A stretch of 64,000 nucleotides of DNA from the NCBI GenBank assembly GCA_003427395.1, contig BFEA01000457.1, forward strand, positions 625,936 to 689,935. Direction: 5' to 3'. Source of the DNA: Chara braunii (Eukaryota > Streptophyta > Charophyceae > Charales > Characeae). This document shows, piece after piece, positions 55,105 to 64,000 of the stretch (positions are counted from its first letter, which is position 1; each line of letters begins with the position of its first letter). The position numbers and the translations under genes are program-made. Under the pieces are notes generated by a model. That model was given only the letters and a program-made list of their open reading frames with translations, was not told the DNA's origin and made no database searches.

Positions 55105-55445
55105 CCGCTTTCACAGAAAACTCAACCAGTGCAGACCAATCATCTCTTGACAAATTAATATCAGGTAAGGGAGAAGTTGGAAATCCCTCAAAGACAGTAA
55201 GTCGAGTAGATCCAATGAAGCATTTATTTGCCCTCTCAAGACTCTCTTTCTCTTTCAATACAACCTCTTCAGCAAATCCCCAGCATTTCCCATAGACTTC
55301 ATCATTACTTCTTTCTTTTGGAACATAGAATCGTTCCTGCTCTCATCCACTCTCGACCATCTCATATCTGACAGCCTCATATGGGAACACCTCTCTCTTA
55401 CTTAAGGTATTAAGTGATCTCAGAAGACACTCAACCTTCTCTTAA
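55105..55445 (-). pseudogene. Leader domain repeat 2 of element D
   Basis: VECLLRSLNTLSKREVFPYE and AVRYEMVESG parallel LLDSLNFITRRVVIPYE and IMRYETLRN of repeat 3. It continues with NDEVYGKCWGFAEEVVLKEK and LSRDDWSALVEFSVKAGR. One stop interrupts it after MVESG. Confidence 0.5.
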
Positions 55446-55529
55446 CTTGGACCCGAGCCTTTGCCAAATTTCGACCTTCTCTGTCTGATTTCTTATGCTG
55501 AAATCTCCTTAGTTCTCATGACCACCAGT

Positions 55530-55905
55530 TCATCTCTTTCATTTCAGTACCATACTGATAATTGGTAGTCAATTAGTCCCATCACAGTAGTTGTCAAGAA
55601 TAGAAAGGATCGGAACAGTCTCATATATTACTAGCATTAGACCCCATTCCACTTTTTTATTCTGCTTGATTAACTTCGCCGTCTCATCATAAAGAGATTG
55701 GATTGCAATTTTTCATAACCAATTAAAGGCCTCACCGTCGTCACAGTCTCCCTTCTTGATATAGAGACGGATATTATAGATATCCCTCTCCACGAAGCGA
55801 GTCAGTACTACGCTGATCGCCGAGTCGCCAGAACGGTAAACCCAACAATGCTCATACTGATAGGGTAATATCCCTTTAGTTGTTACTTTTGAGATTCTTT
55901 TAATG
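55530..55905 (-). pseudogene. Leader domain repeat 1 of element D
   Basis: KRISKVTTKGILPYQYEHCW, then RSGDSAISVVLTRF and RDIYNIRLYIKKGD, then SLYDETAKLIKQNKK, with a single TGA after FNWL. It is the repeat most like the element E frame at 62153-62581, which has LNRISSEDACQYQYISA, GDMSVYVVLSKF and DLRLYVKKRK in the same order and spacing. No known domain comes to mind. Confidence 0.55.
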
Positions 55906-56224
55906 CATCATTAGTTAGCATCCTTGATGAAGTCTCTGTGCTCCCGACTCTTTCTTTCCCTTCTTAGTGTTTCAACAACATCACAGGCTCATAAGGCATA
56001 CCTGAAATCAAGCCTGGTTTTCTCCAATCATTAATATCAATCTCCTTCTCCAATCTAGTGTGGTACCTCACACAAGAAAAGATAAGTCTCAGTTAACAAC
56101 CATGCTTTCCAAAGGAATAATGACTCAAGAAAGATGACAAAATCAGACCGAAAATTCAAAAATTGTCAACAGTTTTCAAAGCCTAATCAAAACTCAAATC
56201 TGTTTGCTGACCCAGGCTCGTTCC

Positions 56225-56247
56225 GGACACGAAACCTTTTCATGTCC
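56225..56247 (-). repeat. Hairpin overlapping the primer-binding site of D
   Basis: On the sense (minus) strand GGACATGAAA pairs with TTTCGTGTCC around an AGG loop: nine Watson-Crick pairs and one U-G. The first three bases of the hairpin are the last three of the primer site. On the plus strand the same position would be a C-A mismatch, so the pairing fits the RNA strand. Confidence 0.8.
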
Positions 56248-56262
56248 CCGGCAACGGCGCCA
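56245..56262 (-). promoter_or_regulatory. Primer-binding site of element D (tRNA-Asp type)
   Basis: On the minus strand TGGCGCCGTTGCCGGGGA, identical to element C. It sets the element direction and places the 5' LTR at higher coordinates. Confidence 0.92.
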
Positions 56263-56900
56263 TTTTTATCGCACTTTTTTCCAGTCGGACCACTTCGGGC
56301 GACCGAAAAGCCAACAGGCTGTCACGCAGGGTTTTTGATGATGTTTGCAATAAATAAAATAAATTAATTAAGGCAAATCCCTTCTTGTTGCGTGCCTCCG
56401 GTTTCGAGCGAGACCCTTCAATTGCGGTATCGAGCGCATCGGCCCTCGCACGAATGAGGGTCCTCCCGGCCATGTCACGCGGGAGTAAAACAAAAACAAA
56501 ATCATTAAGAGACAACTCGGGAACGACGCATAAATAATCCAACGAGCCACCGAGACGGCGCACGGTCGCATCGTTCCTCGCCGCTCTGGCCGAGTGTGCC
56601 AACAATACATCCTGTGGTCCCCTACGACAGGATAGGTCGCGGGGCATAAGCTACCTTCCCTAAGGGGTTGTCACCACCCTTAGAGGCGTATCCCTACCGA
56701 GCTACCGACCCACGTGCGAAAGCTTTTAGATGCAATTGCAGAGGTAGGTCAGCCGAGGGCGTTTGCTCGTTCGCCGTAGTATAGATACGTTTGGTTAACG
56801 CCAAGTGGACCCGAACGTTGTCCGTCCCCTAGGGCGCTGATCTCCTAGGTACGAACAAACGTCGGTCGACTAGGATGGCCTCAACCACAATATAATCCTA
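56263..56900 (-). repeat. 5' LTR of element D (3' part), with the conserved module
   Basis: On the minus strand it carries TCCTAGTCGACCGACG, GGCGAACGAGCAAACG, CTACCTCTGCAATTGCA, GGTAGCTCGGTAGGGATACG, a GGTGACAACCCCTT hairpin and CCTATCCTGTCGTAGGGG, in the order of LTR A. It then matches again at GGCACACTCGGCC and CGTGACATGGCCGGGAGG. In A and B the LTR ends soon after GATGCGCYCGACA. In D the matching GATGCGCTCGATA (near 56430) is followed by about 170 extra bases before the primer site. The upstream LTR edge was not found. Confidence 0.65.
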
Positions 56901-58620
56901 GTCCCTTTATCACACAATCAAAAGAAAGTTATAACAACCACTCATAATTTCATAAAAAAAAGTCGACCGTAGTCGACAGGAACATGCCCAATCTGAAATG
57001 ATACTGAAAAAATCAGAATCATCATATGGTACAACCAACAACACAATATCAAAAACAATCCGAACAATCCGGGTCGAATTCCATAAGAACAACCATACAA
57101 TCGCCAACGAGAAGCTGACTATTGATAATAACATTGATGCAGCCGACAAGGTAGTCTGGCTGCCTTAGTTTTGACTTAATGAGACACGCTGCCAAAGTTA
57201 TTCATTCCTACTAAAACCGACCTATGATTAAGCACACATACGCCTGTCTCTATACATTCTCAATCTTCCTGGATGACAGGTTGCTTCACGAATGATTCTT
57301 GATCAGGGGCATTGCTCGACGTGTTGCATGCCTCTTCCTCTAGGAAGTGGTCTGTGGATACTCCCGAAGACCCAGATCTTAGAGGTTGGGCCGTCTCCAC
57401 CGAGTCGGTAAAGTACCACCCCCGACAAGTCGGGTCCACTCCAAGTCGATAACATGGCCGGCTCCGAAAACATACGAACCCCCGCCTTGGATGCTTCCTA
57501 GAGAAAAGAGAATGCGTTCACCGGTAGTAGGTTTCAATTATTCTCATCCCCTCTCGGTTCATGGTAACTTAGATGTAAAAAAAATGAATGAGATAGAGAA
57601 TGAGAATCATTTTAACAAGTATAGATATAGAAGATCATTCCAGATAAAATGTGTTATTCCTGGGCGAATGCTAAGTCCAATTGACTACATTTTCATTTTA
57701 TTCAGAAATTTTCTTTCATGGCACCCGTTGAAATTACTCATTTTAAAATTCAAGTACTTTCGTCATGCAGGCAGGTGAAAGATAGAAGCATGACAATCCT
57801 TTTCTCCATCCCAAATAGGCAGGGTCAATTTCCATAGCAAACATTCTTCTACCTACCTGCACAACATGCAAAGAAACCAAGTTCAACGAAAAACAGTACA
57901 ATCCCGTATTCAAGTCAGACTTTTTTCATTCACATGCATGAATCGCACAACTTTCCTCTGTCTTTTCTTTTGAACATTCAAAACGACAAGGTCAAGCAAG
58001 GTGTGGGTTCACACAGGTGTGAAGGGATATCTGAATCATTCAACTGACCTTGAGTGAAGTTTGATCCGGCCCACACAAGAAGCCGAGTAGTATTCCAATC
58101 AAAGTTGAGAAGACAATCGTTGTTAAAGCTAGAAATATGCAGCTCACAACTCCACACTCATGGTCGTTCCACTGAATGACGGCCACCTTACTCTCCAAGT
58201 GCTCGTATGAGCGAAAGTCACCTCCACTGAAAAACTCAAGTGAGATAACCCTCTAGGAGGGTGTTCTCAACAATGAGTCCCATGTGGTCCCAACAGTCCC
58301 AGTTGTACTTCCCTTACCAAGGAAACTCTCAACCAATCGCAAGTCCACGCCTTCTCCAGGTACCACGTACGCTCACAATAGCCACCACAATATGCCGGTT
58401 CTGATCTTCAAAATTAGACCCACTTGGTCCCAAAATGGACCCAGATGGTCCCACGTCGCCGCTATAGCACTGGATGGTCTCACTCTCAAATCCCGCTTGC
58501 GCTGCGCGCCGCCAAAAAAATAAAGGTGGCCCTGGTTGAAACTGCATGTGCCGCGAGCCCCCCAAAAAATAAGATGTCCCTCCGGCGCAACCCTCAAGTG
58601 CTGCAACTCCAATAGTCAGT
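56901..58620. other. Upstream part of the D LTR or flank, no gene
   Basis: No recognisable frame or motif. The minus frame at 56910-57149 is hydrophobic by T bias. GGTCCCA phrases recur at 58280-58460, and minus-strand frames over 58329-58631 are unsupported. Confidence 0.35.
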
Positions 58621-59350
58621 GCCACGTGCATTCACTCTGCGATCTCTTCATGCCGCCGGCCCACACATCACTGCCGCACAATCCCAACCTCTAGGCCACA
58701 CTGAAATCCACCTTAACAGCCTCGCACCACAAAAAATATACGGACCACTGCTTGCTGCGCCGTCAACGGTACTTTGTCGCCGTGCGGCATCACCGCCTTA
58801 TCATACATCAAAACAAAAACCGGCTCCACCCCGATGCAAAATTTTGGCAGCACTGCCGTCATTGTCGAGCCTCCAAGTGGATAGTACCTCCCCTTGACAA
58901 CGTCGCTGCCGCTGTACCTAAAACGGCAGCACTTCCTCACTGACAGCGTCGCTGCCGCCGTGCAAAACGGGCAGCGCTTCTGCACCACTTCCGTTAAAAC
59001 CTGTGCAGCCGCCGCAAAATTTCGACAGCGCTTCCACAGCATTGGCAAAATTTCACTGCCGCCGCCATGTGAAACGACCAGAGCCTCCCTGTACCGCTTG
59101 CCGAAGACCTGTCGTCGCCATAGCAAACGGCCAGAGCCTCCCCTGCACCGTAGCAAAAACCAGCTGCCCCAACCGCACAATGCAGGCAACGCCTTCCCTG
59201 CACTGCACCAAAAGAAGCGACGGCTATGGTAGCCGCCCTTCTCCTCCTCCAGCAATGTCCCCCTTCAACCTGCAGACCTCCACTCTCTACCTCAGCACCT
59301 CCACCGGTAGCACCGCCCCTCTCCAGCAACATGCAGCAGTCAGCCAGCAT
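58621..59350. repeat. Degenerate GC-rich repeat field
   Basis: Phrases such as GCTGCCGCYGTRC, AAAACGGGCAGCGCTTC and CCAGAGCCTCCCYTG recur with irregular spacing of about 45-60 bp between 58900 and 59200. The 180-codon minus frame at 58713-59255 follows this repetition (alanine- and cysteine-rich) and is probably not a gene. Confidence 0.5.
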
Positions 59351-60000
59351 TCACTCAAGTAAATGCCCCAGCAGCACTGCCACAAGTGTGATGCTGCTGG
59401 GTGGAGTGCTGGCTTTTATAGCCAGCAGATGGATGTGGGCAGCTGCTTTGCCCACAGCCAGGCAAAATTCGTCAGTGCTCCTGACCCTTGATCGGAATCG
59501 ATGGCCAGGAGTCATGTGCCTTAGTTCCCCCTCGGGGAACCAGGGCCATCAGTTCCCAAGAGCACCTGGCCGCTTCCCAGTTCACGTGCCACTCGAAATG
59601 GTTGTACGCAGCCATTTCATGACTGCCTGTTCAACTGAACAGGCACTGTTCCATCAGCCCCTAAAACCTTCTAGGGGCTGCACTCGTTCTACGGCCGCGG
59701 CCACATTCGTGGCCGTTACATTTTTTCTTTTTTTTCTTTTCTGACTTTTCTTTCTCCCTTTTTTTTTTCTACTTCCCCTCATTTTCTTTGTGAGGGGGCA
59801 ACTCGTCGTTCGAAACGAACGGCCGCCCCCCCCCAAGTCATTTCACATAGTCAAACTAGAGTCAAGCTCCACAGGGGTTCCTTCCCCTTACTGCCACACG
59901 CGCCCGCAGCCGGCCACAAACAGTGCCAGATTCGGGCGTTGTTGAGTGTTGCAGCCCATACCTAAAGTCGGACGGGCGCAGCCACAGACACTAAGACATC
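59351..60000. other. Intergenic with short palindromes
   Basis: GGCCACATTCGTGGCC (near 59699-59714) and CGTTCGAAACGAACG (near 59807-59821) are short perfect inverted repeats. CTTTTTTTTCTAC-type pyrimidine tracts lie between. No gene is seen. Confidence 0.4.
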
Positions 60001-60147
60001 TCAAAACAAAAAAACAAAATAAGAAAAAAAATAAAAAAAATAAAAAAATAAAAAAAAATAAAAAAAAGGAACAAAAAGGAAAGAAGAAAGAAACTTACCT
60101 GGGCTGTGGTCAGCTCGCAGCAGCCGCCAGGTAAGCCACTTTCCTCC

Positions 60148-60220
<73 letters not shown>

Positions 60221-60809
60221 CAACGGTTGCGACCGTTTCGTCGCAAATGGAAACCACCCCAATTGTGCACAGAGAGTCCCTCATAATTCGAGTACAAAAC
60301 CCCAGCCCCGCACTCGAATGTAGCCGCCCTATGGCGGCAGATTCATCTGTCGGGGTACAGCTTTAGGGAAAGCCGACGAAACAATCAGGCATAGTCTCGA
60401 AACAAACGGGTACCCAGTTGTCAGGCACCAAAATAGAAAGAAAAAAAAAGGAAAGGAAAAACAAAAATAAAATCTAAACGAAATCTAAGAAGGAAAAATC
60501 TAAAAGGAAATATAAAGCAAAATCTAAAAACGAAAAAAAAAAGAAAGGAAAAGAAAAAACAAAAAACGAACTTACCTAAATGCCCAACAGTCGCCCGTTT
60601 TTCAGGGCGCTGTCACTGGGGCTGAAAAGCCCCAACCACTTCCTAGTGCGCCACATGGCGCCCCGCTTTTTAGTTAGTTTTTTTTTTTTTTTTCTCTTCT
60701 TCTCGTTGGCTTATGACAACGGTTATGTCACGTTCGTGGGCTCACCCACGAACTGTTGAAGTACAGACCCAAGCTCAAATCCAAAACATAAAATAAAATT
60801 TAATTTTAC

Positions 60810-60849
<40 letters not shown>

Positions 60850-60856
60850 TTAATTC
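60001..60856. repeat. Cluster of simple repeats
   Basis: A-rich AAAAATAAAAAA tract (60003-60075), (CT)n (about 60152-60216), A-rich AAATCTAAA phrases (60430-60560), a T run (60674-60692) and (ATT)n (60813-60850). The hairpin TTCGTGGG/CCCACGAA is near 60733-60752. No gene. Confidence 0.75.
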
Positions 60857-61560
60857 ATGTGTATTATCCTTGCGCAGGGGTCATTTCACCTCGGCGTGGC
60901 TGAGTTCAGCCGCGCGATCCCAAAGATCGTACGGCCGAAATCGACCGCGCCCATCCTGATTTCGTGGTCTGCTCCAAAAGGAGCTAGCCCGATGATGCAG
61001 TTAGTCAGATTCGATCCCTGTGCCTGCAGGGTAACAGTCTGGGGGCGGTACCTACTTGCTAGCTCCTTCTCACATCAAGGAAGGAGCAACCCTTCTATAT
61101 AAAGGGCTTCTAGTACCCAGCACGCCCCCCTTTGACACCTACCAGGCTATGCCTGCTAAGCCTGCTCGCCACCGTGGCCGGCAGGCAGGGTCGGAAGCCG
61201 ACAGCCTTTACGGCTGCCCTACCCAACCGGCCCCGATGCCTTCGCCCCCGGTCCTCGGCGCTAAAGCCCTGTGGACCCTAAACCATTCCTTCACGCCTCG
61301 GTCCAATACCCGGCGCACCATTATTTTAGATGGAATAGGTATAGTTTTACCGTTCTCATGTCCGCACATACTTGCGGCTTCAACAAAACGAAGCATTACC
61401 ATACACATTTGTTACTCCTGGACGCCACACACGTTCGGACTAACATTTGAAACTTTTAGTATGTCGGTCATAGGTCAGGTCTGAATAAACTTTTGGCAAC
61501 GTCGGTCTCATCAAGTCCTTCCATTCAACGCAGAAGTCGGACGACGTCCGACGTTGAAAA
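60857..61560 (+). other. Promoter-like segment with unassigned frame
   Basis: TATATAAA at 61096-61103 is followed about 45 bp later by an ATG (near 61150) opening MPAKPARHRGRQAGSEADSL within the frame that ends at 61484. The TATA box, short leader and basic start resemble the 44.5-45.0 kb arrangement, but the rest of the frame is not recognisable. It could be an LTR promoter remnant. Confidence 0.3.
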
Positions 61561-61567
61561 ACCCCGG

Positions 61568-61591
61568 CAAATACCCTTGTCAGGGTATTTG
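61568..61591. repeat. Perfect 10-bp hairpin
   Basis: CAAATACCCT pairs exactly with AGGGTATTTG around TGTC. On the minus strand it is preceded by CCGCTGTCGGGA, which loosely resembles the end of the primer-binding sites of B, C and D. A decayed primer site plus hairpin is possible. Confidence 0.55.
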
Positions 61592-62152
61592 TCCCGACAG
61601 CGGTCTTCGCCGGTCCCCGGTCTTAGGAATCTTTTATTTTGATTCGGAACAACAAAGAATCATGGAAATGATAATCATAAAGTTTTGGTGTGTTATGCAT
61701 ACATCAATTTACCATCTTACTAATTTTGAGAAACAACGACAAAATCATCAAAGAATGCAATCATCAAGCAAGGCAATGCAAAGAAGCAAGACTTACTGAC
61801 TCGAGCAATGACAAAGTCAAATGACGGAAGAATGAGAACTCATAATAGTTTCAGGAAGTACACATGTAGGAGGCATACCCAGCACCAGTCAAGAGTCCTC
61901 ACTCATCCCTCAGAATCTCATACTCAATCTCTCATTTTGTTGTGCCCTTCTAGTGCCTCGAGCCATGTTCTCGTACTCTCCGAATCTATGACCTCTGAAT
62001 ATAGTGCCACCTGAAGCCTGCTAGCTCTGAGCATTTCCATCTAAGTCCCATGATACGGAAATCAACCATGGCACAAAACTCCTCCCATAGTATAGGAAGA
62101 TACGGCTAAGAAAAGATCCCTCGTCTGAGATGCGGGAACTCGGAAGGCTCGG
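61592..62152. other. Spacer, no gene
   Basis: No recognisable frame. Base composition and phrases such as CTCATCCCTCAGAATCTC resemble the leader DNA of element D on the same strand. Confidence 0.35.
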
Positions 62153-62581
62153 TCACTGACTCATAGTCGGTTGTTGCAGTTGAAATGTACCTCTTTGCCA
62201 GATCCACCAGGTCACCCCAGTAAGAACCGTCAGTGAGAATAAAAGGAACCGGAACTTAGGATAGTCTGTATAGAGCTTCGGCCCGAAGCTGCGGATCAGC
62301 TTCGGACCACTCTCGTCAAGTTCTCCTTCCCTCTTCTCAAGATACCTTGCTGCTGCGAGCCAAATTGAATCAAAGTGTTCATGAGCCTCCTTCCTCTTCT
62401 TCACATAGAGTCTTAGATCCTGAATAGTACCGCCTGCAAACTTACTAAGGACAACATAGACTGACATATCACCTTGCCTGAAGCCAATGGCGCTGATATA
62501 TTGGTATTGGCAGGCATCCTCAGAAGAGATCCTGTTGAGACTGTTTAGGACATTTTCCGGAACTGAAAATGATTGTATCAT
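62153..62581 (-). CDS. Leader domain frame of element E, unknown domain
   Basis: ATG at 62581-62579; 142 codons. SLNRISSEDACQYQYISA is followed by GFRQGDMSVYVVLSKF, IQDLRLYVKKRKEAHE and LAAARYLEKREGELDE. It shares its order and key residues with leader repeat 1 of element D. The end (LTVLTGVTWWIWQ) is hydrophobic. No gag or pol of this element lies in the window at lower coordinates, so it is a fragment or belongs to a rearranged copy. Confidence 0.5.
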   Translation of the reverse strand: MIQSFSVPENVLNSLNRISSEDACQYQYISAIGFRQGDMSVYVVLSKFAGGTIQDLRLYVKKRKEAHEHFDSIWLAAARYLEKREGELDESGPKLIRSFGPKLYTDYPKFRFLLFSLTVLTGVTWWIWQRGTFQLQQPTMSQ

Positions 62582-62616
62582 ACCATGTGCTGAAGTAAGC
62601 GTCGAAACAGATAAGT

Positions 62617-63167
62617 CTATTGATAGAAACTCAAACAGATTAGCGCTGACTGGATGCTGATTAAATGTTGATTGAATGCTGACTGATTGTTAATTAAATG
62701 CTGGTTGAATGCTGATTGAATGCTGATTGATTGTTGGGGAGAGGAATTCGGGCGCACTTGTGCTCGCTTGGGCCTTGGCCTAGCCTGCTCAACGGTCTCT
62801 AGTGAGGAGCCTGTACTATGCGGCTTGCCGTTTTGATCACAAAAGTAGAACACATATTCTATGTATATTTCCTCTCCTATTCTCTGGATAGCTTCTTCTC
62901 TCAAAATCGGTTTATGAGTTTCCTTGCACATACAACCTCATTTTCCTTGCCTTCATGTTTGTCCACACTAAACTCGCATTTCATCACTAACACCTCTGAG
63001 TACCTCATGATTTTTTTTTGTTTTAACATGTCGGGATATAGAGGCGGATGATAATTGGCGCCTTGATAACTCTCTAAAGTTTGTTGGGTGCACTCTCCCT
63101 CAATAGTACAAGTGAAGTACGACTCATCAACAGTTCGCTCGACACGGATATAAGAGGGGTAGCTCAC
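62617..63167 (-). pseudogene. Upstream leader frame of element E, frameshifted
   Basis: Two overlapping minus frames (63167-62901 and 62931-62617) read as one broken protein. The first has IRVERTVDESYFTCTIEGEC and KKIMRYSEVLVMKCEFSVDK; the second has ILREEAIQRIGEEIYIEYVF. The IMRYSEVLVM phrase recalls IMRYETLRN of D repeat 3. A repeat of TGATTGAATGCT units (62648-62735) makes the C-terminal QSAFNQHLI repeats. Confidence 0.45.
62648..62735. repeat. Short minisatellite in the element E leader
   Basis: TGCTGATTGAATGCTGATTG and variants repeat about seven times with an 11-15-base spacing. Confidence 0.7.
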
Positions 63168-64000
63168 ACATCAGCCTGCATTCCACAGTCTAGCGAGGGG
63201 TTTTCTTGTGTTACTTGGATATAACCCCTCAGGGAGATTTTTCTTCGATCTAACATTGTGTTGAACTCTGGAAACCAGTGAACTCACACCGTCAATGCAC
63301 CATACACTTGCAGTAGTCTGTATCAGGCAAATAAGCCCCCCCTTTTTCGGGTAGCGCAGACAACTCTCCTCACTGACGTTACCCCCGCCTACGGTCGGCA
63401 ATGCTTGCCTCAGTCCAGATTACTAAGCATCGTCTTCAGATCCCGTTAATCATAAGTATAACTTGATTTTGCCCAGTCGAATAGTAAAGGTAATTAAGAT
63501 GAGGGAAAGGAACTTAGTTGATCATATCTCCGGCTTTTCCCTTCTTCTATACAGACCTCACTCTAGCGGCCTTTGGACAAGAGACTGGGGCAGTTGATCT
63601 GCGATCGTCGCACTCAGCAATAGTCAGCCGCTGACTCAGTCCGCAAACGTACAGTAGTCAGACCACGTTGCAACCTACCTCGTGCCAGGGCTCGTTTCTG
63701 ATCACTCTTATTACAAGAACTCAGAGCACGTGGCCTGAAAGCACTCGGCTCAATAGGCCAGATAGCAAGGTTATTCAGTACCCAAATACCGTAACCCTGA
63801 ATGTGAACTTGTTCTTGTTCAGAACTACGAACACGGAAAGCGTGAGTGCTTTAGTCGTGTTGTCGCTGCGTGCAAAATTGGGTCTACTCTTAACAAGTCA
63901 ACACAAGTCAAGACCCTGAGCACATTGAGTCGCCAAGCGTGAACCCAGCCCATACTCTGCACAACGAAGCATCAAGCACAACTGATGTTCATGTGTAGCA
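63168..64000. other. Right end of the window, no gene
   Basis: No frame is recognisable and no primer-binding site was found. It is probably more leader or LTR of element E, whose 5' end would lie beyond the window. Confidence 0.3.

Larger units (their letters stand above)
45475..56900 (-). mobile_element. Element D, Ty3/gypsy retrotransposon, minus strand (3' LTR not found)
   Basis: Reading downward in coordinates: LTR end (56900-56263), primer site (56262-56245), a long leader with repeated unknown domains, gag from 53463, protease, RT with RNase H, and integrase to about 47280. The low-coordinate boundary is arbitrary because no 3' LTR is recognisable and a different small LTR lies at 45.5-45.7 kb. 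Pol is split by a MITE. Its sequences are clearly related to element C, although D has YMDD and C has FLDD. Confidence 0.85.

Noticed and set aside
58713-59255. 180-codon minus-strand open frame as a gene
   Set aside because: It overlaps a degenerate GC-rich repeat field and competing plus-strand frames, and has no recognisable domain.

Overview
This looks like repeat-rich nuclear DNA from a eukaryote with a large genome. There is no operon structure, no rRNA or tRNA gene, and no host gene I can name. The recognisable coding sequence is all from mobile elements: at least three Ty3/gypsy-type LTR retrotransposons, LTR fragments, a decayed Helitron, a two-copy TIR/MITE family and many mini- and microsatellites. 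Three primer-binding sites have the form TGGCGCCGTTGCCGGGGA (one has a mismatch). That is the complement of the 3' end of plant-type tRNA-Asp, so a green-lineage host is likely but not proven.

Layout. 1-3.2 kb is simple and degenerate repeats plus one unassigned minus-strand open frame. 3.18-6.1 kb is a long LTR (copy A). 6.1-16.3 kb is intergenic: satellites, microsatellites, AT-rich DNA and a 135-base assembly gap. 16.3-16.8 kb is MITE copy 1. 17.5-18.9 kb is a broken Helitron Rep domain, joined at about 19.0 kb to an inverted piece of the A/B-type LTR (copy F). 22.8-26.1 kb is a second long LTR (copy B), followed by a primer-binding site and a leader to about 31.1 kb. 31.2-44.4 kb is a whole plus-strand gypsy element (C), with two LTRs and a gag-pol region full of stop codons. 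44.5-45.0 kb has a TATA box and an RG-rich candidate first exon. 45.5-45.7 kb is a small minus-strand LTR with an initiator-Met-type primer site. 45.7-56.9 kb is a minus-strand gypsy element (D), whose pol is split by MITE copy 2. 57-61.6 kb is non-coding, with simple repeats. 62.1-63.2 kb carries leader ORF pieces of another minus-strand element (E).

Four observations go beyond routine annotation. (1) The start of LTR B holds an array of about ten hairpins. They share a loop (TTCTATAAGTTTAGG) but have different stems, and the stem changes compensate one another. (2) Between the primer site and gag, D carries a tandemly repeated, unrecognised protein domain, which also appears in E and probably in the leader of B. 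(3) LTRs A, B, D and fragment F share a roughly 250-430 bp 3' module containing several small hairpins and, in A and F, a canonical 5' splice-site sequence. (4) The primer-binding sites of B and D run directly into 10-bp hairpins with unrelated sequences.

Decay is advanced. Many in-frame stops in C fit C-to-T or G-to-A changes. The Helitron HUH motif reads Y-A-Y. The D protease has lost its DSG motif, yet the integrase catalytic residues of both C and D survive. All similarity statements come from reading the sequence by eye. No database or alignment program was run.
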